Assembly: GCA_913054565.1 (NCBI GenBank)
Contig: CAJXHW010000082.1
Location: 1 to 7,690, forward strand
Direction of reading: 5' to 3'
Length of the DNA: 7,690 nucleotides
Origin: an uncultured Kordia sp.
Lineage (GTDB): Bacteria > Bacteroidota > Bacteroidia > Flavobacteriales > Flavobacteriaceae
Both the position numbers and the translations under genes were made by a program. Positions 1 through 5,936 of this stretch are shown piece after piece. The notes under the pieces were generated by a model, which was not told where the DNA came from, ran no database searches, and worked only from the letters and a program-made list of their open reading frames with translations. Each line of letters begins with the position of its first letter. Positions within the stretch are counted from its first letter, which is position 1.

Positions 1-1278
1 TTTTAACGCGTCGGTGTATAGATTGTTGTTGTCTGTGCTAAAAGCTGAGAAGTTTAAAAAATCTTCAGTATAAAGGTGGTTTATTTTAATAAGATTTTTA
101 CTAGAAACCTTCCATGCTGCATTTGCAGTATAGTCATAAAACCAAAAAATATTTTTTGATTGATTGAAATCTAAATCTGAGTTGTAATTCTGTGTGTTTT
201 GAAATATTCTTGACACGTAGTTTTTGTAGGTAAATGTTTCTACGGCATCCGCATAAGATCGTCTACCAGAGACTAATATTGAAAGCTTATCTTCTAAAAT
301 AGGAATATCAATATATGCATCACCATGTAACATGTTAAACCCAGCACCACCTTTAATTATATTTGTTGGTTTATAATTACTTGTAATATCTATAACACTT
401 GAAATTCGCTCACCGTACTTTGGGTTTGTGCCTTTGCTAATAAAGTTGACCTTATCTATTACGTAGGGGTTAAATGCAGATATAGCACCAAACATATGAG
501 AGTTTCCATATGTTTTTATGTTATTCCAAAGTATTAAATTTTGATCTGATTTTCCGCCACGAACATGAATACTATTAACAGTTTCATTTAAGTTGGTAAC
601 TCCAGGAATTTGATGAATACTTTCCAATATATCTGGTTCTATTAGTCCAGGTAATATTTTTGATTTCTTAGGAGATATCGTTGTCTGTTTGATATTTTTA
701 GATATACCGCTTGTTAGGTATTCATTAATAATAATCTGGTCTAATGTTTCAAGTTTTTCGAGAAGGTTAATAGTAATGCAATTAGGGAAAATGTGCTCAG
801 AGGCTTTGAGAGTAGTGTTTTTAACGCCAAACGAAGTAATGTTTAGAATTGCATTGTAAGGGATGTTGTTAATTTTAAAATGCCCATTATTGTCACTAAA
901 ATAAGCGTTATTATTTATTTGAATAACGGCATTAGCTATTGTTTTTGAGTTGCATTGTAATTGCCCGCAAACGGTAATTAAATCATCGGTTTTAAACGGA
1001 GATATGACGATATTTTTAGGGGATAGTTGTTCAAATTTTAAGTCAGTTTGTGCTGATAGTGTTAAAATTAAATCTTCTAAAGCAATCATTGTATCAAGGA
1101 CAATAGAGACCTTTTTATTCTCAATTATGGCATCTGCATAAGAGAAGTTAGTATCATAAAATTTTGCTATTTTAGGTAAAACTTGGTGTAGTTCTACCTG
1201 TTCAAATACAGATTGTTTTTGAGCTATTATTGAGGTTGAAAATAATAAAGCGAAACACCAAAACAGGAATTGCTTCAT
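1..1278 (-). CDS. FecA-like TonB-dependent outer-membrane transducer with STN domain (3' end beyond window)
   Basis: Translating the minus strand from the ATG at 1278 gives 426 codons without a stop to the left edge, so only the N-terminal part is present. The order is: signal peptide (about residues 1-19, hydrophobic core LFWCFALLFSTSII, cleavage near A19/Q20); STN signalling domain (about 24-93); carboxypeptidase-regulatory-like beta domain (about 102-172); plug (about 208-300, with IPGV at 224-227, HVRGGKSDQN at 238-247 and FGAISAFNP at 263-271); then the first barrel strands. The STN domain marks it as a transducer as well as a transporter: it should pass ligand occupancy to the FecR protein encoded 12 bases upstream, and import its ligand with TonB energy. 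It lies in an operon behind the sigma and anti-sigma genes. No SusC signature or SusD partner is visible, so the ligand (siderophore, glycan or other) is unknown. No Shine-Dalgarno is seen, as is normal in this phylum. Confidence 0.93.
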   Translation of the reverse strand, partial: MKQFLFWCFALLFSTSIIAQKQSVFEQVELHQVLPKIAKFYDTNFSYADAIIENKKVSIVLDTMIALEDLILTLSAQTDLKFEQLSPKNIVISPFKTDDLITVCGQLQCNSKTIANAVIQINNNAYFSDNNGHFKINNIPYNAILNITSFGVKNTTLKASEHIFPNCITINLLEKLETLDQIIINEYLTSGISKNIKQTTISPKKSKILPGLIEPDILESIHQIPGVTNLNETVNSIHVRGGKSDQNLILWNNIKTYGNSHMFGAISAFNPYVIDKVNFISKGTNPKYGERISSVIDITSNYKPTNIIKGGAGFNMLHGDAYIDIPILEDKLSILVSGRRSYADAVETFTYKNYVSRIFQNTQNYNSDLDFNQSKNIFWFYDYTANAAWKVSSKNLIKINHLYTEDFLNFSAFSTDNNNLYTDALK

Positions 1279-1290
1279 AATGCACTGTGT

Positions 1291-2193
1291 CTAATCTTCT
1301 AATATTACACGATTTCCTTGAATCGTATACTTCAAATTTACTGACTTTAAAACTGTTTCAAGTGCAATATGTTGATTATTATTTGGAAATGTTCCTGTAA
1401 AAAGTATAGTGTCATCAAACGTTGTATAGCTAAAGTTTAAGTTGTAATGCTTTTCTAAGGTTTTAAAAACATATTTAATAGGTGTGCTTTTAAAGTTAGA
1501 TTGTTGATGTAACCATGAAGGGTCTGCATCCTTAAAATTCAGGTTAATAGCATTTTGGTTTTTAATATGTTGATATCCTAAATCAGGTGTTAAGATGTGT
1601 GTACTTGAATTGCTGTAATCATCAACCTTTACTTTACCTTCATAACAAGTAACATTAAAAAAGTTATCAGTTGCGTTTACGTTAAACTCAGTACCCAATA
1701 CGCTAACATTTCCTAATTTAGTTGATACAGTAAATGTTTTTCCTTTTTCTACATCAAAATAAGCTTCACCATCTAAATTAAGTGATCTGCTCTTATTCCA
1801 GTCGTATTTGTTATAGCTAATTGTAGATTTTGAATTTAAAATTACTTTTGATCCGTCAGGTAGATTAAACGCTACTTGTTCACCGTAACCACTAGTGTAA
1901 GTTGTGGTACTGAAAAAATTAAAATATGTAAATAAACCAACTAATAAAATTACAGATGCTGCAATGTTTAAATAACGCCATTTTTTTGAGGTATTATTTT
2001 TTATATCACGTACTTCTTTTAATTGTTTAAATGATGAATTTAAATCATAAGTAGGTGCTTGAAGCTTGTCAGTTTCTGTAATAATTTTTTCGTATAATGC
2101 ATAATCATCAGAAGCTTTAAAGTTATTCAGCTCCTCTTCAGTCAGCTGGTTATTTAACCATCGTGATAAAAATATGTCGTCTTTTTTTGTCAT
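1291..2193 (-). CDS. FecR-type anti-sigma factor / periplasmic signal relay
   Basis: A 300-residue protein. A short cytoplasmic N-terminus (1-72, with RWLNNQLTEEEL at 11-22) should bind the sigma factor. One inner-membrane helix follows (about 74-94), then the periplasmic FecR domain (about 103-200, with LPDGSKVILNSKS at 111-123, GEAYFDV at 142-148, LGTEFNV at 166-172 and YEGKVKV at 184-190), then a DUF4974/STN-like domain (about 238-299). In the Fec paradigm this protein holds the ECF sigma factor and frees or activates it when the receptor's STN domain signals. I chose ATG at 2193 over the in-frame TTG at 2211. The TTG lies 2 bases past a putative -10 element, so it would sit at or before the likely transcript start, and FecR homologues usually begin just before the RWLN-like helix. 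The gene sits 56 bases after the sigma gene and 12 before the receptor gene. Confidence 0.93.
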   Translation of the reverse strand: MTKKDDIFLSRWLNNQLTEEELNNFKASDDYALYEKIITETDKLQAPTYDLNSSFKQLKEVRDIKNNTSKKWRYLNIAASVILLVGLFTYFNFFSTTTYTSGYGEQVAFNLPDGSKVILNSKSTISYNKYDWNKSRSLNLDGEAYFDVEKGKTFTVSTKLGNVSVLGTEFNVNATDNFFNVTCYEGKVKVDDYSNSSTHILTPDLGYQHIKNQNAINLNFKDADPSWLHQQSNFKSTPIKYVFKTLEKHYNLNFSYTTFDDTILFTGTFPNNNQHIALETVLKSVNLKYTIQGNRVILED

Positions 2194-2213
2194 TAAAATT
2201 TCATTTACCAATA

Positions 2214-2244
2214 GTAGAACGTTATCTGTTTAAAATACCCTACC
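2214..2244 (-). promoter_or_regulatory. Candidate ECF-dependent promoter of fecR and the receptor gene
   Basis: In the sigma-fecR spacer the minus strand reads GGTAGGGTAT (2244-2235), 13 bases, then CGTTCTAC (2221-2214). CGTT/CGTC-type -10 elements are typical of ECF sigma factors, and the G-rich box lies at -35 distance. Transcription would start near 2207, about 15 bases before the fecR ATG at 2193. The same 10-mer, spacing and a related -10 recur on the plus strand at 2863-2893. This would let the released sigma factor amplify fecR and receptor expression without its own gene. The assignment is inferred from pattern and position. Confidence 0.5.
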
Positions 2245-2249
2245 TCTCA

Positions 2250-2783
2250 TTATGGAATGTTTTTTATATTCGATCTTAATTTTAGTAAAGCCTTATGCAT
2301 TAATTTTTCAATTGCTTTAACAGATACATCAGATAACTCAGCAATTTCTCGATAGGTTTTTTTTTCAATTCTATTTAATAAAAAGACTTCTCTTTGCCTG
2401 TCTGGTAAAGCAGAAATGGCTTTCTCTAGCTTTAATTTAAACTCTTTTTCTTCTAAAATAAACTCAGGAGATTCACTGCTAGCATCATTGTTTATGTATC
2501 TGACTTCTTTTTGATGTTTTAGCTTTACAGTATTATGACGTAATAGGCTTGTACTTTGGTTAATAGCTGTTTTAAATAAATAGCTTTTTGCAGTTGCAGA
2601 GGATACTTTGCTGCAATTTTTCCAAAGTTTAATAAAGGCATCTTGAACTATATCGTCAACGTCATTGAGGTTTCCAAATTTGTAATAAAGAAAATTTCGT
2701 AACAAACTAGCGTGCGTGTTGAAAAATGCTTGGAAGCTTTTTTCTTTGCAAATAGATGTTTCATCTTCATTTTTTATTGACAT
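2250..2783 (-). CDS. ECF (sigma-70 family) RNA polymerase sigma factor, FecI-like
   Basis: A 177-residue sigma factor with only regions 2 and 4, the ECF architecture. Region 2 spans about 18-90, with the core-binding segment DVDDIVQDAFIKLWKN at 41-56. Region 4 spans about 115-172, with LPDRQREVFLL at 126-136 and a helix-turn-helix at about 143-163 (TYREIAELSDVSVKAIEKLM) for -35 recognition. The length is normal for the Bacteroidota sigma-70 family ECF group paired with FecR. It starts the sigma / fecR / TonB-receptor cassette and should activate fecR and the receptor gene when released by FecR. It starts at ATG 2783, with a candidate housekeeping promoter just upstream and a 34-base gap from promoter to start. 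Whether it also transcribes other loci cannot be seen here, except for the plus-strand candidate at 2863-2893. Confidence 0.95.
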   Translation of the reverse strand: MSIKNEDETSICKEKSFQAFFNTHASLLRNFLYYKFGNLNDVDDIVQDAFIKLWKNCSKVSSATAKSYLFKTAINQSTSLLRHNTVKLKHQKEVRYINNDASSESPEFILEEKEFKLKLEKAISALPDRQREVFLLNRIEKKTYREIAELSDVSVKAIEKLMHKALLKLRSNIKNIP

Positions 2784-2816
2784 ATTTTGATTGGGCTACA
2801 CTTTATTATAAGGACA

Positions 2817-2849
2817 TAAAGCTATGTGATTTTTTAACAATACCCAAAA
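2817..2849 (-). promoter_or_regulatory. Candidate housekeeping promoter of the sigma gene
   Basis: The minus strand has TTTTG at 2849-2845, 20 bases, then TAGCTTTA at 2824-2817. This matches the Bacteroidota housekeeping consensus (TTG about 17-23 bases before TAnnTTTG) in all but the last base. It predicts a start near 2810 and a leader of about 27 bases to the ATG at 2783. A GGGTAT at 2845-2840 overlaps the -33 region, and an inverted repeat TTAACAA/TTGTTAA (2834-2840 and 2854-2860) brackets it and could be an operator. Confidence 0.4.
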
Positions 2850-2862
2850 TTCTTTGTTAAGC

Positions 2863-2893
2863 GGTAGGGTATATGCTTAGTTAATTGTTTTAT
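2863..2893 (+). promoter_or_regulatory. Plus-strand copy of the ECF promoter-like element
   Basis: The plus strand reads GGTAGGGTAT (2863-2872), 13 bases, then TGTTTTAT (2886-2893). The 10-mer and the 13-base spacing are identical to the minus-strand element before fecR, and the -10 differs only by three C-to-T transitions from CGTTCTAC. It points away from the sigma gene, towards the 3' end of mgtE, where no plus-strand coding region exists. It could be a promoter for a noncoding RNA, a binding site acting on the sigma promoter, or a decayed copy. Confidence 0.35.
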
Positions 2894-2899
2894 AAGTGT

Positions 2900-2919
2900 A
2901 AACAAATAGTTATTTGTTT
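2900..2919. repeat. Perfect 9-base inverted repeat
   Basis: AAACAAATA at 2900-2908 and its exact complement TATTTGTTT at 2911-2919 are separated by GT. As DNA it is a near-perfect palindrome that could bind a dimeric regulator. As RNA it folds as an eight-pair stem with a four-base loop. It lies just after the predicted start of the hypothetical plus-strand transcript. Confidence 0.6.
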
Positions 2920-2938
2920 TTAAAACGTTAAGTTTTAA
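2920..2938. repeat. 7-base inverted repeat
   Basis: TTAAAAC at 2920-2926 pairs with GTTTTAA at 2932-2938 across a five-base loop (GTTAA). It directly abuts the preceding 9-base repeat. It is AT-rich and weak on its own. Confidence 0.45.
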
Positions 2939-2951
2939 GTTGGTTTTAGGT

Positions 2952-2989
2952 AAAAGAGGTTGGTGCTAAAAAGTACTGATCTCTTTTTT
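2952..2989 (+). terminator. Hairpin with T-tract just past mgtE, better formed in plus-strand RNA
   Basis: Arms 2952-2966 and 2973-2987 pair over all 15 positions in plus-strand RNA (11 Watson-Crick, 4 G-U) around a six-base loop TAAAAA. The downstream arm ends in six T (2984-2989), the form of an intrinsic terminator. On the minus strand the four G-U pairs become A-C mismatches, leaving the outer seven pairs (AAAAGAG/CTCTTTT) and a four-T tail. It starts 3 bases past the mgtE stop, so it may still end mgtE transcripts, but the better structure is on the plus strand. Confidence 0.5.
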
Positions 2990-2992
2990 AGG

Positions 2993-4342
2993 TTAAAAAC
3001 CAAGTATTAGTTTTGCAATCATAAAGTATATTAATATACCAAATATGTCATTACTTGTGGTTATAAAAGGGCCTGTTGCTATTGCAGGGTCGATACCTCT
3101 TTTATCTAAAAACAAAGGGATAAATGTACCTATTAGTCCAGCAACAATGATTACGCTAAATAATGATATTGAAATTGCTATCGACGTATTAAAATCACTT
3201 GCGGTTATAAACGTGTAAATAAATAGTAAGACAGAGAGTATAAAACCGTTTACAATTGCTAAAAGGAACTCTTTCCATAATCTATTGGTAATGCTACCTT
3301 TTACATCATTGTTTGCTAACCCTTGAACAATAATAGCGCTTGATTGTACTCCAACATTTCCTGCCATAGCTGCAATTAATGGTGTAAAGAAAAACAGAAT
3401 GGCATGACTTTTAATAATATCTTCAAAGCCCCCCATAATAGCAGCTGCACCTATACCACCAAATAAACCAAGTATTAACCAGGGTAAACGAGCGCGTGTT
3501 AATTGAAAAATGGTATCTCCAGCTTCAACATCTTGTGTTAAACCTGCGGCCATTTGATAATCTTTATCGGCTTCTTCTTTAATTACATCTACAATGTCAT
3601 CAATAGTAATTTGACCAACTAAACGTCCCATTTCATCAATTACGGGCATCACAATTAAATCGTATTTTTGCATGATATTAGCAACTTCTTGATCGTCCTC
3701 TTCAGCTTTTACAAATGTGATTTTAGGCTCGTAAACATCTTTAATTGGTGTTTTTGTTGAGGTTGTTAATAAGCTTTTTAATGACAGACGTCCTTTTAAA
3801 ATATCATCATCATCAACAACATATATTGTGTGTACTTTTTCAAAGGCTTCAGCTTGTTTTCGCATCTCCTTTACACAACGCAAAACAGTCCATGAGTCTC
3901 TTACAGCAATAAGTTCTTTTCTCATTAGTCCACCAGCTGTATCTTCATCATAACGCAATAAATCAACAATGCCTTTAGCGTGCTCAACATCTTCAAGTTG
4001 TGAAATAACTTCTTCTTTCTTTTCTTTTGTAAGTTCAGATATGATATCGGCGGCATCATCAGTTTCTAGTTCGTCAATTTTCTCAGCAATCTCCTTTGAG
4101 GTTAGCGCATTTAAAATTTTATCGCGAACATCATCATCTAATTCAGCAATAATATCTGCTGTTAGTTCACTATTTAATAGTTTAATGATGTAAATAGATG
4201 CTTCAAAATCTAATTCTTCAAGTATTTCTGCAATATCAGCATAATGGACGTCATTTAACAAGTTTGTTAGTTGTTTGCCGTCATTTTCTGAAATGAGATC
4301 TTTTATTTGATTAATGAAGTTGTTATCTATCTGAAATTGCAT
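2993..4342 (-). CDS. mgtE: Magnesium transporter MgtE
   Basis: A 449-residue Mg2+ channel of the inner membrane, the usual family length. The cytosolic N-domain (about 1-130) is an acidic helical superhelix with repeats such as DIAEILEELD at 36-45. It is followed by two CBS domains (about 137-255, with LMRKELIAV at 139-147, VVDDDD at 175-180 and MPVIDEMGRLVGQITIDDI at 232-250), the plug helix (about 256-280) and five membrane helices (about 286-304, 315-340, 356-380, 388-412 and 424-448). Signatures seen are PLIAAMAGNVGVQSS at 321-335 and DPAIATGPFITTSND at 418-432. D432 has the same number as the pore Mg2+-binding aspartate of Thermus MgtE. In the family, Mg2+ bound by the N and CBS domains closes the pore when internal Mg2+ is high. 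The gene lies 35 bases after rsmA, with a potential terminator at its 3' end. Confidence 0.97.
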   Translation of the reverse strand: MQFQIDNNFINQIKDLISENDGKQLTNLLNDVHYADIAEILEELDFEASIYIIKLLNSELTADIIAELDDDVRDKILNALTSKEIAEKIDELETDDAADIISELTKEKKEEVISQLEDVEHAKGIVDLLRYDEDTAGGLMRKELIAVRDSWTVLRCVKEMRKQAEAFEKVHTIYVVDDDDILKGRLSLKSLLTTSTKTPIKDVYEPKITFVKAEEDDQEVANIMQKYDLIVMPVIDEMGRLVGQITIDDIVDVIKEEADKDYQMAAGLTQDVEAGDTIFQLTRARLPWLILGLFGGIGAAAIMGGFEDIIKSHAILFFFTPLIAAMAGNVGVQSSAIIVQGLANNDVKGSITNRLWKEFLLAIVNGFILSVLLFIYTFITASDFNTSIAISISLFSVIIVAGLIGTFIPLFLDKRGIDPAIATGPFITTSNDIFGILIYFMIAKLILGF

Positions 4343-4377
4343 ATTGTAAAGTTACTTTTAAAGAATTGACGGTTTCG

Positions 4378-5160
4378 TTATGCAATACTATTTTTTTCAA
4401 GCATGCAAGTAAGGTCTATAAATTCTGAAACACTTAACTGTTCAGGGCGTTTGCTAAAAATGTCTAGTTGTTTGATGTCATCAGAAATACCGATACTTTT
4501 TAAACTGTTTCGCAATGTTTTTCGGCGTTGTTGAAAACCAGTTTTAACAACTCTAAAAAATAATTTTTCACTGCATGGTAAAGTATAATTTTCTTTACGA
4601 ATCATTCTCATAACGCCAGAATCTACTTTAGGTGGCGGATTAAAAACGCTTGGCGGTACTGTAAATAAATATTCAGTAGTATAAAATGCTTGTGCAAGGA
4701 CAGATAAAATACCGTATGTTTTGTTGCCATGAGTGGCACAAATTCGTTGGGCAACTTCTTTTTGAAACATCCCAGAAAATTCAGGAATCTGATCTCTTAA
4801 CTCTAATGTTTTAAAAACGATTTGCGTAGAAATATTGTACGGAAAATTACCAATTATTGCAAAAGGTTTGTCCTTAAAGGTCTCGTGTAAATTGTATTTT
4901 AAAAAATCCTTTTCAATTATTTTATTAGAAAGCTTAAGGTAGTGTGCTTGTAAGTATTCAACAGACTCGGTGTCAATTTCAATAACATAAGTGTCAACCT
5001 TTTTATCCAAAAGATATTTTGTGAGCACGCCCATACCTGGACCAATTTCTAGTACAGTACTGTAGTTGTTTAAAGTAAGTGAATCGGCTATTTTTTGTGC
5101 AATAGTTTCATCCTTTAAAAAATGTTGTCCTAAGTGTTTTTTTGCGCGTACGTTATCCAT
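4378..5160 (-). CDS. rsmA: 16S rRNA dimethyladenosine transferase RsmA (KsgA)
   Basis: A 260-residue cytoplasmic SAM-dependent methyltransferase that makes N6,N6-dimethyladenosine at A1518 and A1519 (E. coli numbering) in the 3' hairpin of 16S rRNA, late in small-subunit assembly. It shows the family start KKHLGQHFLKD (7-17), SAM motif I LEIGPGMGVLT (37-47), the acidic post-I motif VIEID (59-63), the motif IV NFPY (105-108, commonly NLPY), PPSVFNPPPKVDS (169-181) and the C-terminal FQQRRKTLRNSL (209-220). Its length is normal. The ATG at 5160 follows the stop codon of the upstream membrane-protein gene with no gap, which implies translational coupling. Loss of this enzyme classically gives kasugamycin resistance. 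Confidence 0.98.
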   Translation of the reverse strand: MDNVRAKKHLGQHFLKDETIAQKIADSLTLNNYSTVLEIGPGMGVLTKYLLDKKVDTYVIEIDTESVEYLQAHYLKLSNKIIEKDFLKYNLHETFKDKPFAIIGNFPYNISTQIVFKTLELRDQIPEFSGMFQKEVAQRICATHGNKTYGILSVLAQAFYTTEYLFTVPPSVFNPPPKVDSGVMRMIRKENYTLPCSEKLFFRVVKTGFQQRRKTLRNSLKSIGISDDIKQLDIFSKRPEQLSVSEFIDLTCMLEKNSIA

Positions 5161-5571
5161 TTATGTAATGTTTGATGCAATGATTTGTTCAATTTCTTGT
5201 CTATCTTTTTTCACAAACCACGATAATTCAATAACGTAAGTTGTATTGTCATGAAAAACAATTTCTGGTTCACTACCGCCTTGAGATGGCATGAAGTTTT
5301 TAATGTCAGTATACTTAAAGTGTTTCCTTTTGTATTTAAACCCGTCATCATTAAATTCAAAACCAGGTTTCTTACCTGTTAATTGCATAAATAAAAAGAT
5401 AAGTAAAAAGAGTACAAAAATTCCATTTATGATATAAAACAGCCACATAGGTATGAATGCTTGTAAAAGCATCATTAAGAAGTTAAACACTAAAAATGAT
5501 GTTATAACTGCTGCAAATAGCATAATAGCCTTTATAATGTATAAATAAGTAGCTTTAAATTCTTTATGCAT
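5161..5571 (-). CDS. Small membrane protein of unknown function, two N-terminal helices
   Basis: A 136-residue protein I do not recognise as a named family. Two hydrophobic segments (about 10-36 and 42-63), separated by a short turn (AFIP near 38-41), form a membrane hairpin. After GKKPG (66-70) comes a soluble tail of about 70 residues with alternating hydrophobic and charged stretches (FEFNDDGFKYKRKHFKYTDI at 71-90, then EIVFHDNTTYVIELSWF at 103-119) and a final helix (QEIEQIIAS at 125-133). This layout resembles small bacterial PH-like membrane proteins, but that is inference only. The start ATG at 5571 lies inside the upstream DUF4286 gene (8-base overlap), and the stop abuts the rsmA start, so it is tightly coupled to both and probably a genuine operon member. 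Confidence 0.85.
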   Translation of the reverse strand: MHKEFKATYLYIIKAIMLFAAVITSFLVFNFLMMLLQAFIPMWLFYIINGIFVLFLLIFLFMQLTGKKPGFEFNDDGFKYKRKHFKYTDIKNFMPSQGGSEPEIVFHDNTTYVIELSWFVKKDRQEIEQIIASNIT

Positions 5572-5878
5572 GAAATTCTTCTATAAGTAGTAATTCTGTT
5601 CTGAAGGCTAACATTTTTGTGCCAAACTTAGCAACTGCAGCATCTCTTAGTTTTGGAGCATCTTCTTTATAATAAGCATCTAAATCGGCTTTGCTTTTAG
5701 CGGTGTATTGTATAGAGTAATTAGTACCTTCCATATCTTCTTCTACTAAAACTTTGGTCATTTTAGCAGATGAAAATTTTCCTGTGGCAAGAACTTCTTT
5801 TATGTGAGGTTTTATCCAAAATAACCAATCATAGTGAATACTATCCTCAACATTTATAGTTACATTATAAATTATCAT
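5564..5878 (-). CDS. DUF4286 family protein
   Basis: A 104-residue protein with no signal peptide or membrane segment, presumably cytoplasmic. It matches the DUF4286 pattern: the start MIIYNVTINVEDSIHYDWL (1-19), KEVLATGKF (27-35), TNYSIQYTAKS (52-62), and an end with KFGTKMLAFRTELLLIEEF (84-102). The alternating strands and helices suggest a ferredoxin-like dimeric alpha/beta barrel, but no catalytic residues are evident and the family function is unknown. It overlaps the following membrane-protein gene by 8 bases and is separated by 58 bases from the TPR gene. A perfect -7 type promoter element lies just upstream. Confidence 0.9.
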   Translation of the reverse strand: MIIYNVTINVEDSIHYDWLFWIKPHIKEVLATGKFSSAKMTKVLVEEDMEGTNYSIQYTAKSKADLDAYYKEDAPKLRDAAVAKFGTKMLAFRTELLLIEEFHA

Positions 5879-5893
5879 TTGTTATGAATTTTA

Positions 5894-5902
5894 GCAAAAA
5901 TA
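5894..5902 (-). promoter_or_regulatory. Candidate -7 promoter element before the DUF4286 gene
   Basis: The minus strand reads TATTTTTGC (5902-5894), an exact match to the flavobacterial -7 consensus TAnnTTTG followed by a pyrimidine, 15 bases before the ATG at 5878. A matching TTG at the usual 17-23 base distance is not present: the nearest one is 12 bases away. It may be a weak internal promoter that lets DUF4286, the membrane protein, rsmA and mgtE be made independently of the TPR gene. Confidence 0.35.
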
Positions 5903-5936
5903 AGGTTTTTAAAGCAAAAAAGTTACTTGATGTCAA

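Larger units (their letters stand above)
2899..2989 (+). ncRNA. Hypothetical small plus-strand RNA with three hairpins
   Basis: Downstream of the plus-strand promoter-like element, three inverted repeats follow one another: 2900-2919 (9-base arms), 2920-2938 (7-base arms) and 2952-2987 (15 base pairs including four G-U), the last ending in a run of six T. A start about 6 bases after the -10 and a stop at the T-tract would give an RNA of about 90 bases. No open reading frame or known RNA family is recognised. The first two stems are very AT-rich and could be chance. The case rests on the joint presence of promoter-like element, hairpins and terminator in one orientation. Confidence 0.25.

Noticed and set aside
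950..1141. Plus-strand open frame of 63 codons
   Set aside because: It lies wholly inside the receptor coding region on the opposite strand, with no domain and no promoter; it is a shadow of that gene.
3969..4193. Plus-strand open frame of 74 codons rich in Ser
   Set aside because: It is antisense to the acidic N-domain of mgtE; the Ser-rich composition is what the complement of Asp/Glu/Ile-rich codons produces.
4343..4377. TAnnTTTG-like element (TAACTTTA) before mgtE as a separate promoter
   Set aside because: It lies only a few bases before the ATG and lacks a TTG at the right distance; mgtE is more simply read from the rsmA transcript.
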